From Baffinella frigidus (Eukaryota > Cryptophyceae > Cryptomonadales > Baffinellaceae), in contig MU647212.1 in assembly GCA_026770585.1 (NCBI GenBank), positions 40,767-58,920 on the forward strand: DNA of 18,154 nt, written 5' to 3'. Shown in pieces: positions 6,301 through 11,871 of this stretch (position 1 is its first letter; each line of letters begins with the position of its first letter). Under the pieces are notes generated by a model, which saw nothing but the letters and a program-made list of their open reading frames with translations, did no database searches and was not told where the DNA came from. A program made the translations under genes and the position numbers.

Positions 6301-9130
6301 TTCTGATTGAGTTTGTGCCGGAAACACACCAGAAATGGATACTGGACTGCAAATACACTCGTGTGTGCCACCATCCCAAAACGGTGCGTTAAAAACGTTG
6401 AGTCGTGGGTGGAGAAGAGCGCTGCCCACCGAGACAAACGTCGAGGGTGGGGCGCTTCAAAGCAGGAGGGAATGTGTTATTAGGAATCACGGTGGGTGAC
6501 GTGTGGGCTGACGTGGTTTAGAAATAACGGTGAGTGACGTGTGGGAATAACGGTGGGTCAGGAATAACGGTGGGTGACGTGTGGGCTGGCGTGGTCGGGC
6601 AGGTTTGAGAGATTGATGATTTATTGCCAAACAACCAGCGTCAGCGCCGCACATGCTCGACGCATTGTGCCACTTACTGTACCCCGTGTCGGCCGCTCAT
6701 ACGAGCATTTTTCGGATGGGCAGGTTCGACAGGGACGGCAGCGGGACCATCGAAGGCAACGAACTCTACTCGTGAGTCCATTCCACCAATACCTCCAAGT
6801 CATTGAAGCAGTGGTCACGGTAGGACGTGATGATGTGGTCCTTCTTCGTGCACCCCATCTATACTGTAGATCGCCGTTAATTGCGGGAAAAGGGCCATTG
6901 AACCCATTCCACCAATACTTCCAAGTCATTGCCCCACAAAGTTGACCGGTCCATTTGCCCCCCAATAAATGGGGTGACTCTCTCATGCGCCTATCGTAGG
7001 GCCCTCTCATACGCCTACCGTAGGGCCCTCCCCTCTAGCCAGTGCCCTGCTTCAGAGACTCCATGTCCTGAGTCGTGTCCCTCTAGGACCCGCCGAGGAC
7101 CCCGCCTTCTTCTTCTTCATGACTCTCAAGCCTAGAGTTGAGTGACACAAAAGTCTATGAGCCTTAAATAAGAGCCTGCCTCGGAACCACTGCCATGCAC
7201 AAGCAACCCGTCGCGGCCCAAATCGGATTCTCCAGGCCTCGGTTTAGTACCTGGTCTGGGTGGTCGCTTGGAAACCATCTCTGGTACTAAATCCGAGAAC
7301 CGGAAAACACGATTTGATCTGCCAGGGTTGCTGGTGGACCGGTCGAGCACACTGCGATGGGTCAAAGGTTCTTTAGGTTTAATTGACACCCAACATAGCA
7401 ACTCGCTATTATCTCTCACGTGTAGGACACCAGCAGATCCCGCAACAGTGAAGCCCTGCTACTAGAGAATTCAGGTGGGCCCTAGAAGGCCACACTAGGA
7501 TCGGGCGTCCGATGGTGCGGGGAGGGACGTTGAGTCGTGACGGTGCACATTACAGGGGTACCTCGCTGATAAGAAACCGCCCCCTCCTAGGACCTTGCAA
7601 TGGGGCTATGTCTAGGACCCTATGGTGGTCCTAGGGGGGTGGGCGTTTCTTATGAGCGAGGTACTCCTGTATGCCAGAGCCGATTCCGGATGAGTTGCCC
7701 GCAAAACAAAAGCGCGATGGCAGAAGGTGTCGTTTTCGTACCCGAACTCTGTCGTTTTCGTACCCGAACTCTGTGTCGTTTTCGTACCCGAACTCTGTGT
7801 CGTTTTCGTACCCGAACTTTTGCCATTGTCGCAATGGAAAGCTTTTGCGACAATGGCAAAAGCTTTCGCGGGAACAAATACGGTAGGGACATTTGGGAGT
7901 TCCGACGGAAGGTGGCTTTCCACGCCAGGCCCTTGGGTGGGGTATTCCATGTGCGTTCTTGGAGCCATTTGTGCGTTCTTGGAGCCGTTTCCCTCAAACA
8001 TTGACTTTTGAATACCCTTTTCCCTTACAAATTGACTTTTGAATACCCCCCCCTCCAGCCCTGTGAGGGGTGGTTCGGGATGCGCTGCAACGTCCAAGAG
8101 TCCCCTCGTGTTCGCGGGCGACGCTTCCGAAGTGTGCTCTGATGACGTGACACCGAGGCTCGTCACCTGTCCGACCGAGGCTCGTCACCTGTCCGGCCGA
8201 GGCTGACATGACGTGCGGGGGGGGCAGGTGCCTGTGGTGCTTCGGGAAGCCCTGCTGGCCGTCCCAGGTCGACGACTACCTCCAGATGTACGACACGGTA
8301 CGTCGCCCCTCAACCCTCACCACTCACCCCTCTACCTTCTACCATCAACCATCAACCATCAACCATCAACCATCACCCTCATCCTGGCCCCAGCGAGCCT
8401 TCTTGCAGCACACACACACTCACGATCTCTCTCTCTCTCTTCTCTCGGGCACCTCCAGATGCAGGACACGGTACGTCCTCCGGTGTCAACTTAAAGGGAA
8501 TACGTATATGAGTCGTAGTATACGTACTATACGTACGTATATACGTGTATCCAGGTTACCTTATATATGTATATACGTAGATGACCCATGGCCCCACCCA
8601 GCCTTCTTGCAGCACACACACACACACACACACACACAATCTCTGTCTCTCTCTTCGCTCCTGGCCCCAGCCGCTGGCCGCTCCCAACCCCCCGAAAGGA
8701 AGCATGGCTTTTCTGCAGAACAAGTTCCGGTGTCCGCCTATGTTGGGAACTCGAAGAACCTTAAGGACCTAAAGGACCCCCCTTGCCTGGCCCAGAGGTG
8801 GGCCCGCTCCCGGACTCTGAGATCGAGGTTTCCCTGTACAGGGGTACCTCGCTCATAAGAAACCGCCTTTCCCTAGGACCCTAAGGTAGGCCCATGTCTA
8901 GGGTCCTAGGGTAGTCCTAGGAGGGGTGGCGGTTTCTTATGAGCGAGGTACCCCTGTAATCAGAAAGGTCGCGCGCTCCCCTGACCTTGAAAACGTCAAC
9001 TTCTACCATCTCCTGATGTTTTTGCCGTCGCCAGTTGACTTAAGTTGTCGCTCCTCTCGTCCAGGACGGCTCGGGGAAAATCGGCATCAAGGAGTTTGCC
9101 GCCATCTGCGGCGTGGAATATCAGGAGTAG
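254..9130 (+). CDS. Papain-like protease / acidic linker / EF-hand fusion gene, 5'-truncated, eight exons
   Basis: Exons seen: 254-351, 1590-1650, 2560-2635, 4119-4222, 5511-5599, 6724-6771, 8228-8297, 9065-9130. Joined, they read without a stop for 203 codons and end at TAG (9128-9130). Residue order in this fragment: C1 peptidase C-terminal half (about 1-78) with catalytic His27 (GLHAMLLGGYND) and Asn45 (VRNSWGEDWG); Asp/Glu-rich linker (about 82-127); EF-hand loop 1 (145-156, DRDGSGTIEGNE); EF-hand loop 2 (181-192, DTDGSGKIGIKE). Both loops have Asp at position 1, Gly at 6 and Glu at 12, as functional calcium loops do. The catalytic Cys and any signal or pro-region would lie upstream of the window. 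Family knowledge: C1 peptidases hydrolyse peptide bonds through a Cys-His-Asn set, and EF-hands bind Ca2+. A calcium-controlled or calcium-buffering protease is inference. Two adjacent genes remain possible, but every junction keeps phase, including phase 1 and 2 introns. Confidence 0.72.
352..1589 (+). other. Intron 1 (GT-AG, phase 2) with AT-rich island and inverted repeats
   Basis: Positions 363-760 are AT-rich, unlike the rest of the window, with repeated TTTAGTAATGTAAG-like units at its start. Inverted pairs follow: AACGGCTCCAATT near 793 against AATTGGAGCCGTTTT near 917, and a nested hairpin built on GAAATCAGGCGG at 1073-1139. An element with GTACCAG and TTTAGTCAACAG arms is at 1439-1540. 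I see no coding signal in it. Confidence 0.6.
1439..1540. mobile_element. Short inverted-repeat element (TTTAGTCAACAG family)
   Basis: CCACAACTGTCGACTGAA at the left faces TTTAGTCAACAGGTGTGG at the right, with inner TTTGTACCAGG and CTCTGGTACACAA facing each other. It is about 100 bases, has no coding capacity, and resembles the elements at 1784-1880, 2292-2403 and 11100-11155. This is the layout of a miniature inverted-repeat element. Confidence 0.5.
1590..1650 (+). CDS. Exon 2 seen: C1 peptidase catalytic-Asn region (NSWG)
   Basis: The acceptor TCGGCAG precedes the first G at 1590, which completes the split Gly codon from exon 1. The peptide YNDRSQAFIVRNSWGEDWGQ contains the hallmark NSWG of C1 peptidases; its Asn orients the catalytic His. 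Spacing from His27 to Asn45 is 18 residues, close to papain. The exon ends at CAG followed by GCACGA, so the donor appears to be GC rather than GT (phase 0). No in-frame GT site allows continuation into the next exon as well as this one does. Confidence 0.8.
1784..1880. mobile_element. Short inverted-repeat element (TTTAGTCAACAG family)
   Basis: ACCACTGTTGACTAAACC at the left faces GGTTAAGTCAACAGTGGT at the right; inner GTACCAGG faces CCTGGTTCC. Length is 97 bases, non-coding. Confidence 0.6.
2079..2438. mobile_element. Outer inverted-repeat element, interrupted by a second element
   Basis: The left arm (about 2079-2192) reads GTACGACTAGGCATCGCCTG and on through AGGTATTTG and AAATTTACCACACAATTGG. 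The right arm mirrors it as CCAATTGTGTAGTAAATTT, CAAATACCTGGCGGGATTAG and AGGCGATGCCTAGTCG. The right arm is broken between GATC (2291) and AGGCGAT (2404) by a different inverted-repeat element, while the left arm is continuous there (CGCCTGATCTC). Removing 2292-2403 restores the symmetry. Confidence 0.8.
2292..2403. mobile_element. Inner inverted-repeat element nested in the outer element
   Basis: Arms of 36 bases with three mismatches: TGTGCAGACAAATCA then CGCGGTTTAG and TAACAGTTG at the left, and the complement ending GATTTGTCTGCACA at the right. About 40 bases lie between the arms. It has no coding capacity, and the host element's symmetry shows it is an insertion. Confidence 0.78.
2427..2522 (+). 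repeat. 26-base minisatellite derived from the element end
   Basis: Three to four decaying copies of a unit containing GACATACCAACCTAGTCGAA and CAAGAG. The first unit overlaps the terminal arm of the outer element, so the array probably grew from that end. Confidence 0.65.
2560..2635 (+). CDS. Exon 3 seen: C-terminal strand of C1 peptidase domain
   Basis: The acceptor CTCGGCAG ends at 2559. The peptide GGYAFLAYDYVANEAYNFCG continues NSWGEDWGQ exactly as the last strand of C1 domains does (GY.....YDY), of the type common in protist and bacterial papain-like proteins. The exon ends AAG G before GTCGAT at 2636 (phase 1), leaving one base that pairs with GC at the start of the next exon to make Gly. 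The reading frame stays open for some distance past the donor (to 2814), so a retained-intron form with a different tail cannot be excluded. Confidence 0.72.
2986..3135 (+). repeat. 30-base tandem repeat, five copies
   Basis: Five head-to-tail copies of a 30-base unit containing ATTCGAACGCGACACCCGAT and CTTGCCTGTG, with few differences. Because 30 is a multiple of three, open frames cross it on both strands; it has no spacers and is a minisatellite inside intron 3. Confidence 0.9.
3447..3520 (+). mobile_element. Dispersed element copy (CCCAACATAGGCGGACAC family)
   Basis: Contains GGTTCTTCGAGCTCCCAACA, TAGGCGGACACTGGAAC and GCTGCAGAAAA in the same order as in copies at 8694-8777 (reverse), 9932-10003, 10372-10456, 16921-17000 and 17240-17320. 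No protein is encoded; class not recognised. Confidence 0.65.
4119..4222 (+). CDS. Exon 4 seen: acidic linker, first part
   Basis: Acceptor CTGGGCAG ends at 4118 and donor GTCTGC starts at 4223. The two leading bases complete the Gly codon split from the previous exon; the exit is phase 0. The peptide starts GLSDVDLTPEDGDDDDGPDP and goes on through a Glu run to RDFDDMEDE. It is strongly negative and probably disordered. Such a segment could bind calcium weakly, mediate retention, or act as a spacer; nothing in the sequence decides this. A partial copy of this exon lies at 4527-4580. Confidence 0.6.
4362..4520 (+). repeat. 18-base GA/GT minisatellite
   Basis: About nine copies of GAGTGTGTCAGAGTGAGA, flanked by (GT)n. 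The unit length is a multiple of three, so long spurious frames open on both strands. Confidence 0.9.
4527..4580 (+). pseudogene. Partial copy of exon 4 end
   Basis: Encodes PDPENEEDPQDFDDMEDE, matching the end of exon 4 (PDPEKEEEERDFDDMEDE), followed by GTCGTC at the place of the real donor GTCTGC. The upstream side is a GA minisatellite with no polypyrimidine tract, and its AG sites give the wrong phase, so it is probably a relic and not an alternative exon. Confidence 0.65.
4863..5024 (+). repeat. 81-base tandem duplication
   Basis: Two nearly identical 81-base units starting GGCAATACTTATGAATGG, containing GCGGATGGTGGCGCTCTATC and GCGCTCTGTCAACTTT. 81 is a multiple of three, so an open frame crosses it; no recognised protein. 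Confidence 0.9.
5109..5153 (+). pseudogene. Acidic exon copy, truncated by stop
   Basis: After CAGTCTGGCGTGCAG it reads EEDDEDDAGDEECS and then TAA. The start mirrors exon 5 (GTGCAG followed by Asp/Glu codons), but the part coding for the EF-hand entering helix is missing. Confidence 0.55.
5323..5398 (+). pseudogene. Acidic exon copy, broken at GAGTGGGATA
   Basis: Follows AAGTCTGGTGCGCAG, a near copy of the sequence before 5109. It reads EDEDEDDAHDEEWD, then diverges at 5366 exactly where the right inverted arm starts, and meets TGA at 5396-5398. The lost remainder resembles the copy that begins at 5759. Confidence 0.6.
5511..5599 (+). CDS. Exon 5 seen: acidic run and entering helix of EF-hand 1
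   Basis: The acceptor GGTGTGCAG ends at 5510 and the donor GTCTTC starts at 5600. The exon starts in phase 0, matching the exit of exon 4, and leaves two bases (AG) that make Arg with the first G of exon 6. After the Asp/Glu run the peptide is EEWDTGLFDRSSIIRGIFA, which has the amphipathic spacing of an EF-hand entering helix and runs straight into RFDRDGSG of the next exon. Of the copies of this exon in the region it is the only complete one with both splice sites. Confidence 0.65.
5653..5735. mobile_element. Near-perfect hairpin element
   Basis: TTTGTCAACTTTTGAGAAATT at the left and its complement AATTTCTCAAAAGTTGACAA at the right, with GGAGCC and GGCTCC further out, separated by about 10 bases. 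It is related in its outer part to the GGAGCCGTTTTGT pair in intron 1. Confidence 0.75.
5735..5757 (-). repeat. Short interstitial telomere-like patch
   Basis: CCTAAACCCTAAACCCTAAT then CCCT: about three CCCTAAA units lying between the hairpin element and the partial exon copy. Confidence 0.8.
5759..5814 (+). pseudogene. Copy of exon 5's 3' half with donor
   Basis: Encodes EWDTGIFDRLSFIRGIFA plus AG before GTCTTCTA, matching exon 5 (EWDTGLFDRSSIIRGIFA, donor GTCTTCTA). It is preceded by the telomere-like patch and not by a CAG acceptor. It could only be used by a splice site not recognisable here. Differences are mostly conservative or silent, which hints at past selection or recent copying. 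Confidence 0.65.
6165..6475. other. Unrecognised stretch, no supported gene
   Basis: Two overlapping minus-strand frames (85 and 91 codons) cross this block, but neither shows a motif I recognise and their third positions are not G/C-rich like the real exons. It could be a decayed transposon piece. Confidence 0.3.
6605..6684 (+). repeat. Dispersed 78-base repeat, inverted copy at 10881-10958
   Basis: Contains CCAAACAACCAGCGTCAGCG and GTGCCACTTACTGTACC; the reverse complement of 10881-10958 aligns with it nearly throughout. It lies immediately upstream of exon 6. Confidence 0.75.
6724..6771 (+). CDS. Exon 6 seen: EF-hand loop 1
   Basis: A short 48-base exon between GGGCAG (ending 6723) and GTGAGT (6772). 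With the two bases from exon 5 it encodes RFDRDGSGTIEGNELY and leaves TC for the next Ser codon. The 12-residue loop DRDGSGTIEGNE has ligands at the expected positions 1, 3, 5 and 12, Gly at 6 and Ile at 8, so calcium binding is well supported. Confidence 0.8.
7553..7669. mobile_element. CAGGGGTACC-terminal miniature element, copy 1
   Basis: The left end CAGGGGTACCTCGCTGATAA faces the right end TTATGAGCGAGGTACTCCTG; the centre is rich in CCTAGGACC palindromes. TA lies on both sides (7551-7552, 7670-7671), as expected from a TA target duplication. 117 bases, non-coding. Confidence 0.82.
7727..7818 (+). repeat. 22-24 base tandem repeat, four copies
   Basis: Four copies of GTCGTTTTCGTACCCGAACT plus CT or CTGT. 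Open frames across it are repeat artefacts. Confidence 0.9.
8228..8297 (+). CDS. Exon 7 seen: inter-hand Cys-rich segment and entering helix of EF-hand 2
   Basis: The acceptor GGGGCAG ends at 8227 and the donor GTACGT starts at 8298. The first G completes the split Ser codon. The peptide contains CLWCFGKPCWPSQ followed by VDDYLQMYDT; the latter is the entering helix and first two loop residues of EF-hand 2, whose loop continues in the next exon. Three Cys residues (160, 163, 168 of the fragment) sit between the two hands; they may form disulfides if the protein is secreted, but this is inference. A partial copy of the exon end and donor lies at 8451-8476. Confidence 0.65.
8451..8476 (+). pseudogene. 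Copy of exon 7's end and donor
   Basis: ACCTCCAGATGCAGGACACG followed by GTACGT matches the exon 7 end (ACCTCCAGATGTACGACACG followed by GTACGT). It lies 173 bases downstream of the original. Confidence 0.7.
8694..8777 (-). mobile_element. Dispersed element copy, reverse orientation
   Basis: Reverse complement of the CCCAACATAGGCGGACAC family: GGAAGCATGGCTTTTCTGCA, TTCCGGTGTCCGCCTATG and TTGGGAACTCGAAGAACC appear in order. Confidence 0.75.
8839..8956. mobile_element. CAGGGGTACC-terminal miniature element, copy 2
   Basis: About 30-base near-perfect inverted ends (CAGGGGTACCTCGCTCATAA onwards), TA on both sides (8837-8838 and 8957-8958), 118 bases. The best preserved copy in the window. Confidence 0.88.
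9065..9130 (+). CDS. Terminal exon: EF-hand loop 2 and stop codon
   Basis: The acceptor TCGTCCAG ends at 9064. The peptide DGSGKIGIKEFAAICGVEYQ plus Glu ends at TAG (9128-9130). Joined to exon 7 it gives the loop DTDGSGKIGIKE with Glu at position 12 and Phe after it, a standard EF-hand. No clear polyadenylation signal is visible just downstream. Confidence 0.78.
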   Translation, partial: DGSGKIGIKEFAAICGVEYQE

Positions 9131-9823
9131 TCTCTCTAGAGTCTCTCCAGGCCTCATAACCTAGGGGGAAATCCATGGTGTATCTTGTCCCAGATATCCC
9201 ACATCTGTATCCGGGTTAACCACGTCGGACTCCCCGCCGACTCGGTCCGAGGGTTACTCGCCAATCCCTTCAGTGACGAGTAGGCGCATATGCAGGGCCC
9301 TAGTTAGGACCTAAGTAGGACCTCTTGGGGGTCACATTTGGCCCCCTCGCCATTTAAGGGATATGAACACGCACCGCCCGATGGTCCCACGGTAGGAATA
9401 TGCCTAGGGTGCATATGACCATTGCGAGTGACCTCTTTGCGAGTGACCTCTTTCGCGAGTGACCTCTTTGCATGGTCCCACTGTAGGGTTTCGCCAGTGG
9501 CCTCTTGCATGGTCCCACTGTAGGGTCCTAGCTAGGGGCGCGGTTTCTCATGAGCGAGGTACCCCTGCATAGGAGTTACTCGAGATTCAGGACACGAACC
9601 GCTGTAGGGTGTTCAAACAAAAGAAACAAGACCGGCCGACTCCCATCTGCCCCGGGGCATGGAACAGCCCCGCCGGCAGGCTCTTGAGCGCCCGCGTGAC
9701 CGGTCACGCGGACGCCGAAGCCAACTGTCCGAGGTGACTGCCTTGTCATGTTCTGCCTCGAGTCCCTGCTTCGCCACCAGTTCTCTCCCTCCGGCCGACT
9801 CCCATCTGCCCCGGGGCAACGTC
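9131..9823. other. Region after the protease gene, no gene seen
   Basis: Holds GCGAGTGACCTCTTT tandem units (9423-9470), TGCATGGTCCCACTGTAGGG repeated at about 9470-9530, the right half of a CAGGGG element (to 9568) abutting the left half of the ACAGGAGTTACTCGA type, and two copies of CCGACTCCCATCTGCCCCGG (9636 and 9795). No convincing coding sequence. Confidence 0.5.
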
Positions 9824-9930
9824 CTATCCCTTAAGTGCCCAGGCCGTCAAATTTGATGGCCAAGAGGTCCTAGGTAGGTCCTAGGACCCTACCGTAGGGC
9901 GTATGTGCCTACTGGGCACTTAAGGGATAG
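9824..9930. mobile_element. CTATCCCTTAAGTGCCCA inverted-repeat element
   Basis: Perfect 18-base ends CTATCCCTTAAGTGCCCA and TGGGCACTTAAGGGATAG, with CCTACCGTAGGG and TCCTAGGACC palindromes inside. A related piece without its right end is at 10593-10679, with the inner segment inverted. Confidence 0.78.
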
Positions 9931-9931
9931 T

Positions 9932-10003
9932 CCTTTAGGTCCTTTAGGTTCTTCGAGCTCCCAACAAAGGCGGACACTGGAACTTATCTGCAGAAAAACC
10001 ATG
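9932..10003 (+). mobile_element. Dispersed element copy
   Basis: TCCTTTAGGTCCTTTAGGTT, CCCAACAAAGGCGGACACTG, then CTGCAGAAAAACCATGCAG. It abuts the end of the preceding inverted-repeat element. Confidence 0.7.
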
Positions 10004-10036
10004 CAGCCCGCGGTCACAATTCTCGCGGCGCTTCAC

Positions 10037-10147
10037 CCCGCAAACACGCGACCAAATGCCGCTTCTCCCCGCAAACACACGACGAAAATGCCGCTTTAAC
10101 CCGCAAACACGCAACCAAATGCCGCTCTGCCGCACGCGAATGCCGCC
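10037..10147 (+). repeat. ~30-base tandem repeat (CCCGCAAACACGCGACCAAA)
   Basis: Three clear copies of a unit running from CCCGCAAACAC to AATGCCGCT, plus a shortened fourth. Non-coding minisatellite. Confidence 0.75.
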
Positions 10148-10371
10148 TGTTCAAACAAACCCGAGACATTCTGCGAAGATACGTTGTGTACGCCTATGGT
10201 GGGAGTTCTGAGAATGATTGGTGTCCGGCTATGGTTGGTGTTCTCAAAACTTGAAGGACCTGCTCGCTGCAGCTTGCGTCTCCCCAAACTACATACGTCG
10301 CACGAACACATCACACAGTACTCAACTATTCTCACTTGCATCTCACTCACAGCTCCCCCCGCCACCCCCCG

Positions 10372-10456
10372 TCCTTTGGGTCCTTTAGGTTCTTTGAGCT
10401 CCCAACATAGGCGGACACCGGAACTTGTTCTGTAGAAAGGACATGCTTCCTTTCAG
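10372..10456 (+). mobile_element. Dispersed element copy
   Basis: TCCTTTGGGTCCTTTAGGTT, CCCAACATAGGCGGACACCG and ACATGCTTCCTTTCAG in order, ending before a poly-C run. Confidence 0.72.
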
Positions 10457-10592
10457 ATCACATCAACCCCCCCCCCCCGTCGACGCCACCCCTGTGGGTA
10501 GTGTGGGTAGGATGGAAACTCCGACTCCGACTCTGGGAGGGGAACTCCCAACTCCAAAACCGCCCCCCCCCCGCCATCTCCACGAGCGCCTG

Positions 10593-10679
10593 TATCCCTT
10601 AAGTGGCCAGTAGGCTCACACGCCCTACCGTAGGGCCCTAGGACCTGCCTAGGACCTCTTGGCCGTCAAATTTGACGGC
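10593..10679. mobile_element. Relative of the TATCCCTTAAGTG element, one end only
   Basis: Starts TATCCCTTAAGTGGCCAGTA, passes CGCCCTACCGTAGGGC and TCTTGGCCGTCAAATTTGAC; the same parts occur in opposite order at 9824-9930. Confidence 0.6.
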
Positions 10680-10735
10680 ATTTTATGAGGAGAATTTCAT
10701 GAGGAGAACATAGATCAGCGGGAACGTGTGGCCGA

Positions 10736-10853
10736 CAGGGGTACCTCGCTCATAAGAAACTGCCATCCCCTAGGACCCTACAGTAGGAACATACCTATGG
10801 CCCTCACGGTGGTCCTAGGGGGGAGGCGGTTTCTTATGAGCGAGTTACCCCTG
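10736..10853. mobile_element. CAGGGGTACC-terminal miniature element, copy 3
   Basis: Ends CAGGGGTACCTCGCTCATAA and CTTATGAGCGAGTTACCCCTG. TA is on the right (10854-10855) but GA on the left, so one flank has mutated or been rearranged. Confidence 0.8.
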
Positions 10854-10880
10854 TACAGTAAGTGGCACAATGTGTAGCAA

Positions 10881-10958
10881 GGGTGCAGTAAGTGGCACAG
10901 TGCGTAGCATGTGAGGCGCTGACGCTGGTTGTTTGGTAATAAATCTTCAATCTCTCTG
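10881..10958 (-). repeat. Dispersed 78-base repeat, reverse copy
   Basis: Reverse complement of 6605-6684. Its CAGTAAGTGGCACARTG part is also present just upstream (10857-10877), giving a partial tandem. Confidence 0.75.
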
Positions 10959-11099
10959 TAGGTCTCTGGGCCCACCTCCAACGAGGGAGGCCTTTCCCTG
11001 CATTGCGCCGTAGCTTCCCACAGTCGCGCAGGGATACCTCGAGTATGAGAAAACGCAACTGGAGAGAACAGACCGGATTCGACCGCTGCGTATTCTGAA

Positions 11100-11155
11100 T
11101 TAGTACCAGAGAGTCGACTAAATCTCACATTTAGTCAACCGCCTGGTACCAATTT
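11100..11155. mobile_element. TTTAGTCAAC / GTACCAG inverted-repeat fragment
   Basis: TTAGTACCAGAGAGTCGACT faces ATTTAGTCAACCGCCTGGTA: a short relative of the elements in introns 1 and 2. Confidence 0.55.
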
Positions 11156-11317
11156 AAGAGGAAAAAACGACCAAACGAACTTCGAGCAAGGGTGTTCTTG
11201 TAGCCGAGGTACCCCTGTATGTTTTCAATCAACGGGGCGTCACCCCCTGGGCAGAACGGGTCCTCACCGGCGAGTAACCCCTGTATCTCGAGTCCAAGAA
11301 CCCGCACCGCGGTCCTA

Positions 11318-11434
11318 GAGGGGTACCTCGCTCATAAGAAACCGCCTTCTCCAAGGAACCTACAGTAGGACAATGCCTAGGGCCTTATGGTGGTCCTAGG
11401 GGTGCGGGCGTTTTTTTTGAGCGAGGTACCTCTG
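11318..11434. mobile_element. CAGGGGTACC-type miniature element, copy 4, with partial tandem extension
   Basis: Ends GAGGGGTACCTCGCTCATAA and GAGCGAGGTACCTCTG with TA on both sides. Its right half (GGTGATCCTAGGGGTGCGGG to GAGCGAGGTACCCCTG) is repeated once more at about 11439-11483. Confidence 0.75.
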
Positions 11435-11484
11435 TATGGTGATCCTAGGGGTGCGGGCGTTTCTTATGAGCGAGGTACCCCTGA

Positions 11485-11735
11485 ATCTGGAGTGCAAGAA
11501 CCCGCAGCACCCCTGCTCGGGCGGAGGGGTGCGTGCCCTTCCTCGAGAGAAGACCCCTGTTTGCAGGTTTTAGTTTCGCCCAACATAGCCCAACGACACG
11601 CCCTTCCGTAGGAAGGATCCGCCTAGAAAGCATGTTGGCTTTCGAATCGCTGCATCTCGAGTCCAAGAACCCTTGGACCACCCCTGCTCGAGCGGGTGGA
11701 TGCATGCCTTTCATCGAGAAAAGACCTTCTCTGTT
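11485..11735 (+). repeat. Direct repeat pair around CTCGAGTCCAAGAACCC
   Basis: About 11485-11560 and 11655-11735 share GTCCAAGAACCC, ACCCCTGCTCGRGCGG and TCGAGARAAGACC in order; a further CTCGAGTCCAAGAACCCGCA piece is at 11287. Between them is CGCCCAACATAGCCCAACGA with CACGCCCTTCCGTAG, found in reverse at about 16350-16385. Confidence 0.6.
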
Positions 11736-11871
11736 TGTACATTTAGCTCTTGGCTAGCGGCATCTTCAGTGCCAGGCCGACCAATCATCCTGTAGCAACA
11801 TGTACTGAATACTCAACACTTCGGACGCGCGGAATCGCGCTCTGCCCACCCCGCCCCCCAAGCATCTACAG

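Larger units (their letters stand above)
5600..6723 (+). other. Intron 5 (GT-AG, phase 2)
   Basis: Contains the hairpin at 5653-5735, a telomere-like patch (5735-5757), a second copy of exon 5's 3' half (5759-5814), an inverted pair around GGCCTGTGAGCCTC (about 6119-6164), an unrecognised stretch (6165-6475), and TAACGGTGGGTGACGTGTGG tandem units (about 6480-6597). The dispersed sequence at 6605-6684 comes just before the next exon. Confidence 0.55.
6772..8227 (+). other. Intron 6 (GT-AG, phase 2)
   Basis: The first 35 bases after the donor (CCATTCCACCAATACCTCCA then AGTCATTG) recur at 6902-6932. Further on: GCCTAYCGTAGGGCCCTCTC repeats (about 6986-7030), a GTACC/TTTAGT inverted pair (7238-7297), a complete TA-flanked element (7553-7669), a 22-24 base array (7727-7818), a hairpin at 7819-7866, and short tandem units before the acceptor. 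Confidence 0.55.
8298..9064 (+). other. Intron 7 (GT-AG, phase 0)
   Basis: Holds CATCAAC units (about 8341-8372), two blocks with GCCTTCTTGCAGCACACACA followed by CT repeats (8397-8446 and 8601-8655), the partial exon 7 copy at 8451-8476, an alternating TATACGTA palindromic stretch (8497-8580), a dispersed element in reverse (8694-8777) and a complete TA-flanked element (8839-8956). Confidence 0.55.

Noticed and set aside
7612-8166. 184-codon minus-strand frame
   Set aside because: It crosses a complete inverted-repeat element and a 22-24 base array; no motif and no codon bias.
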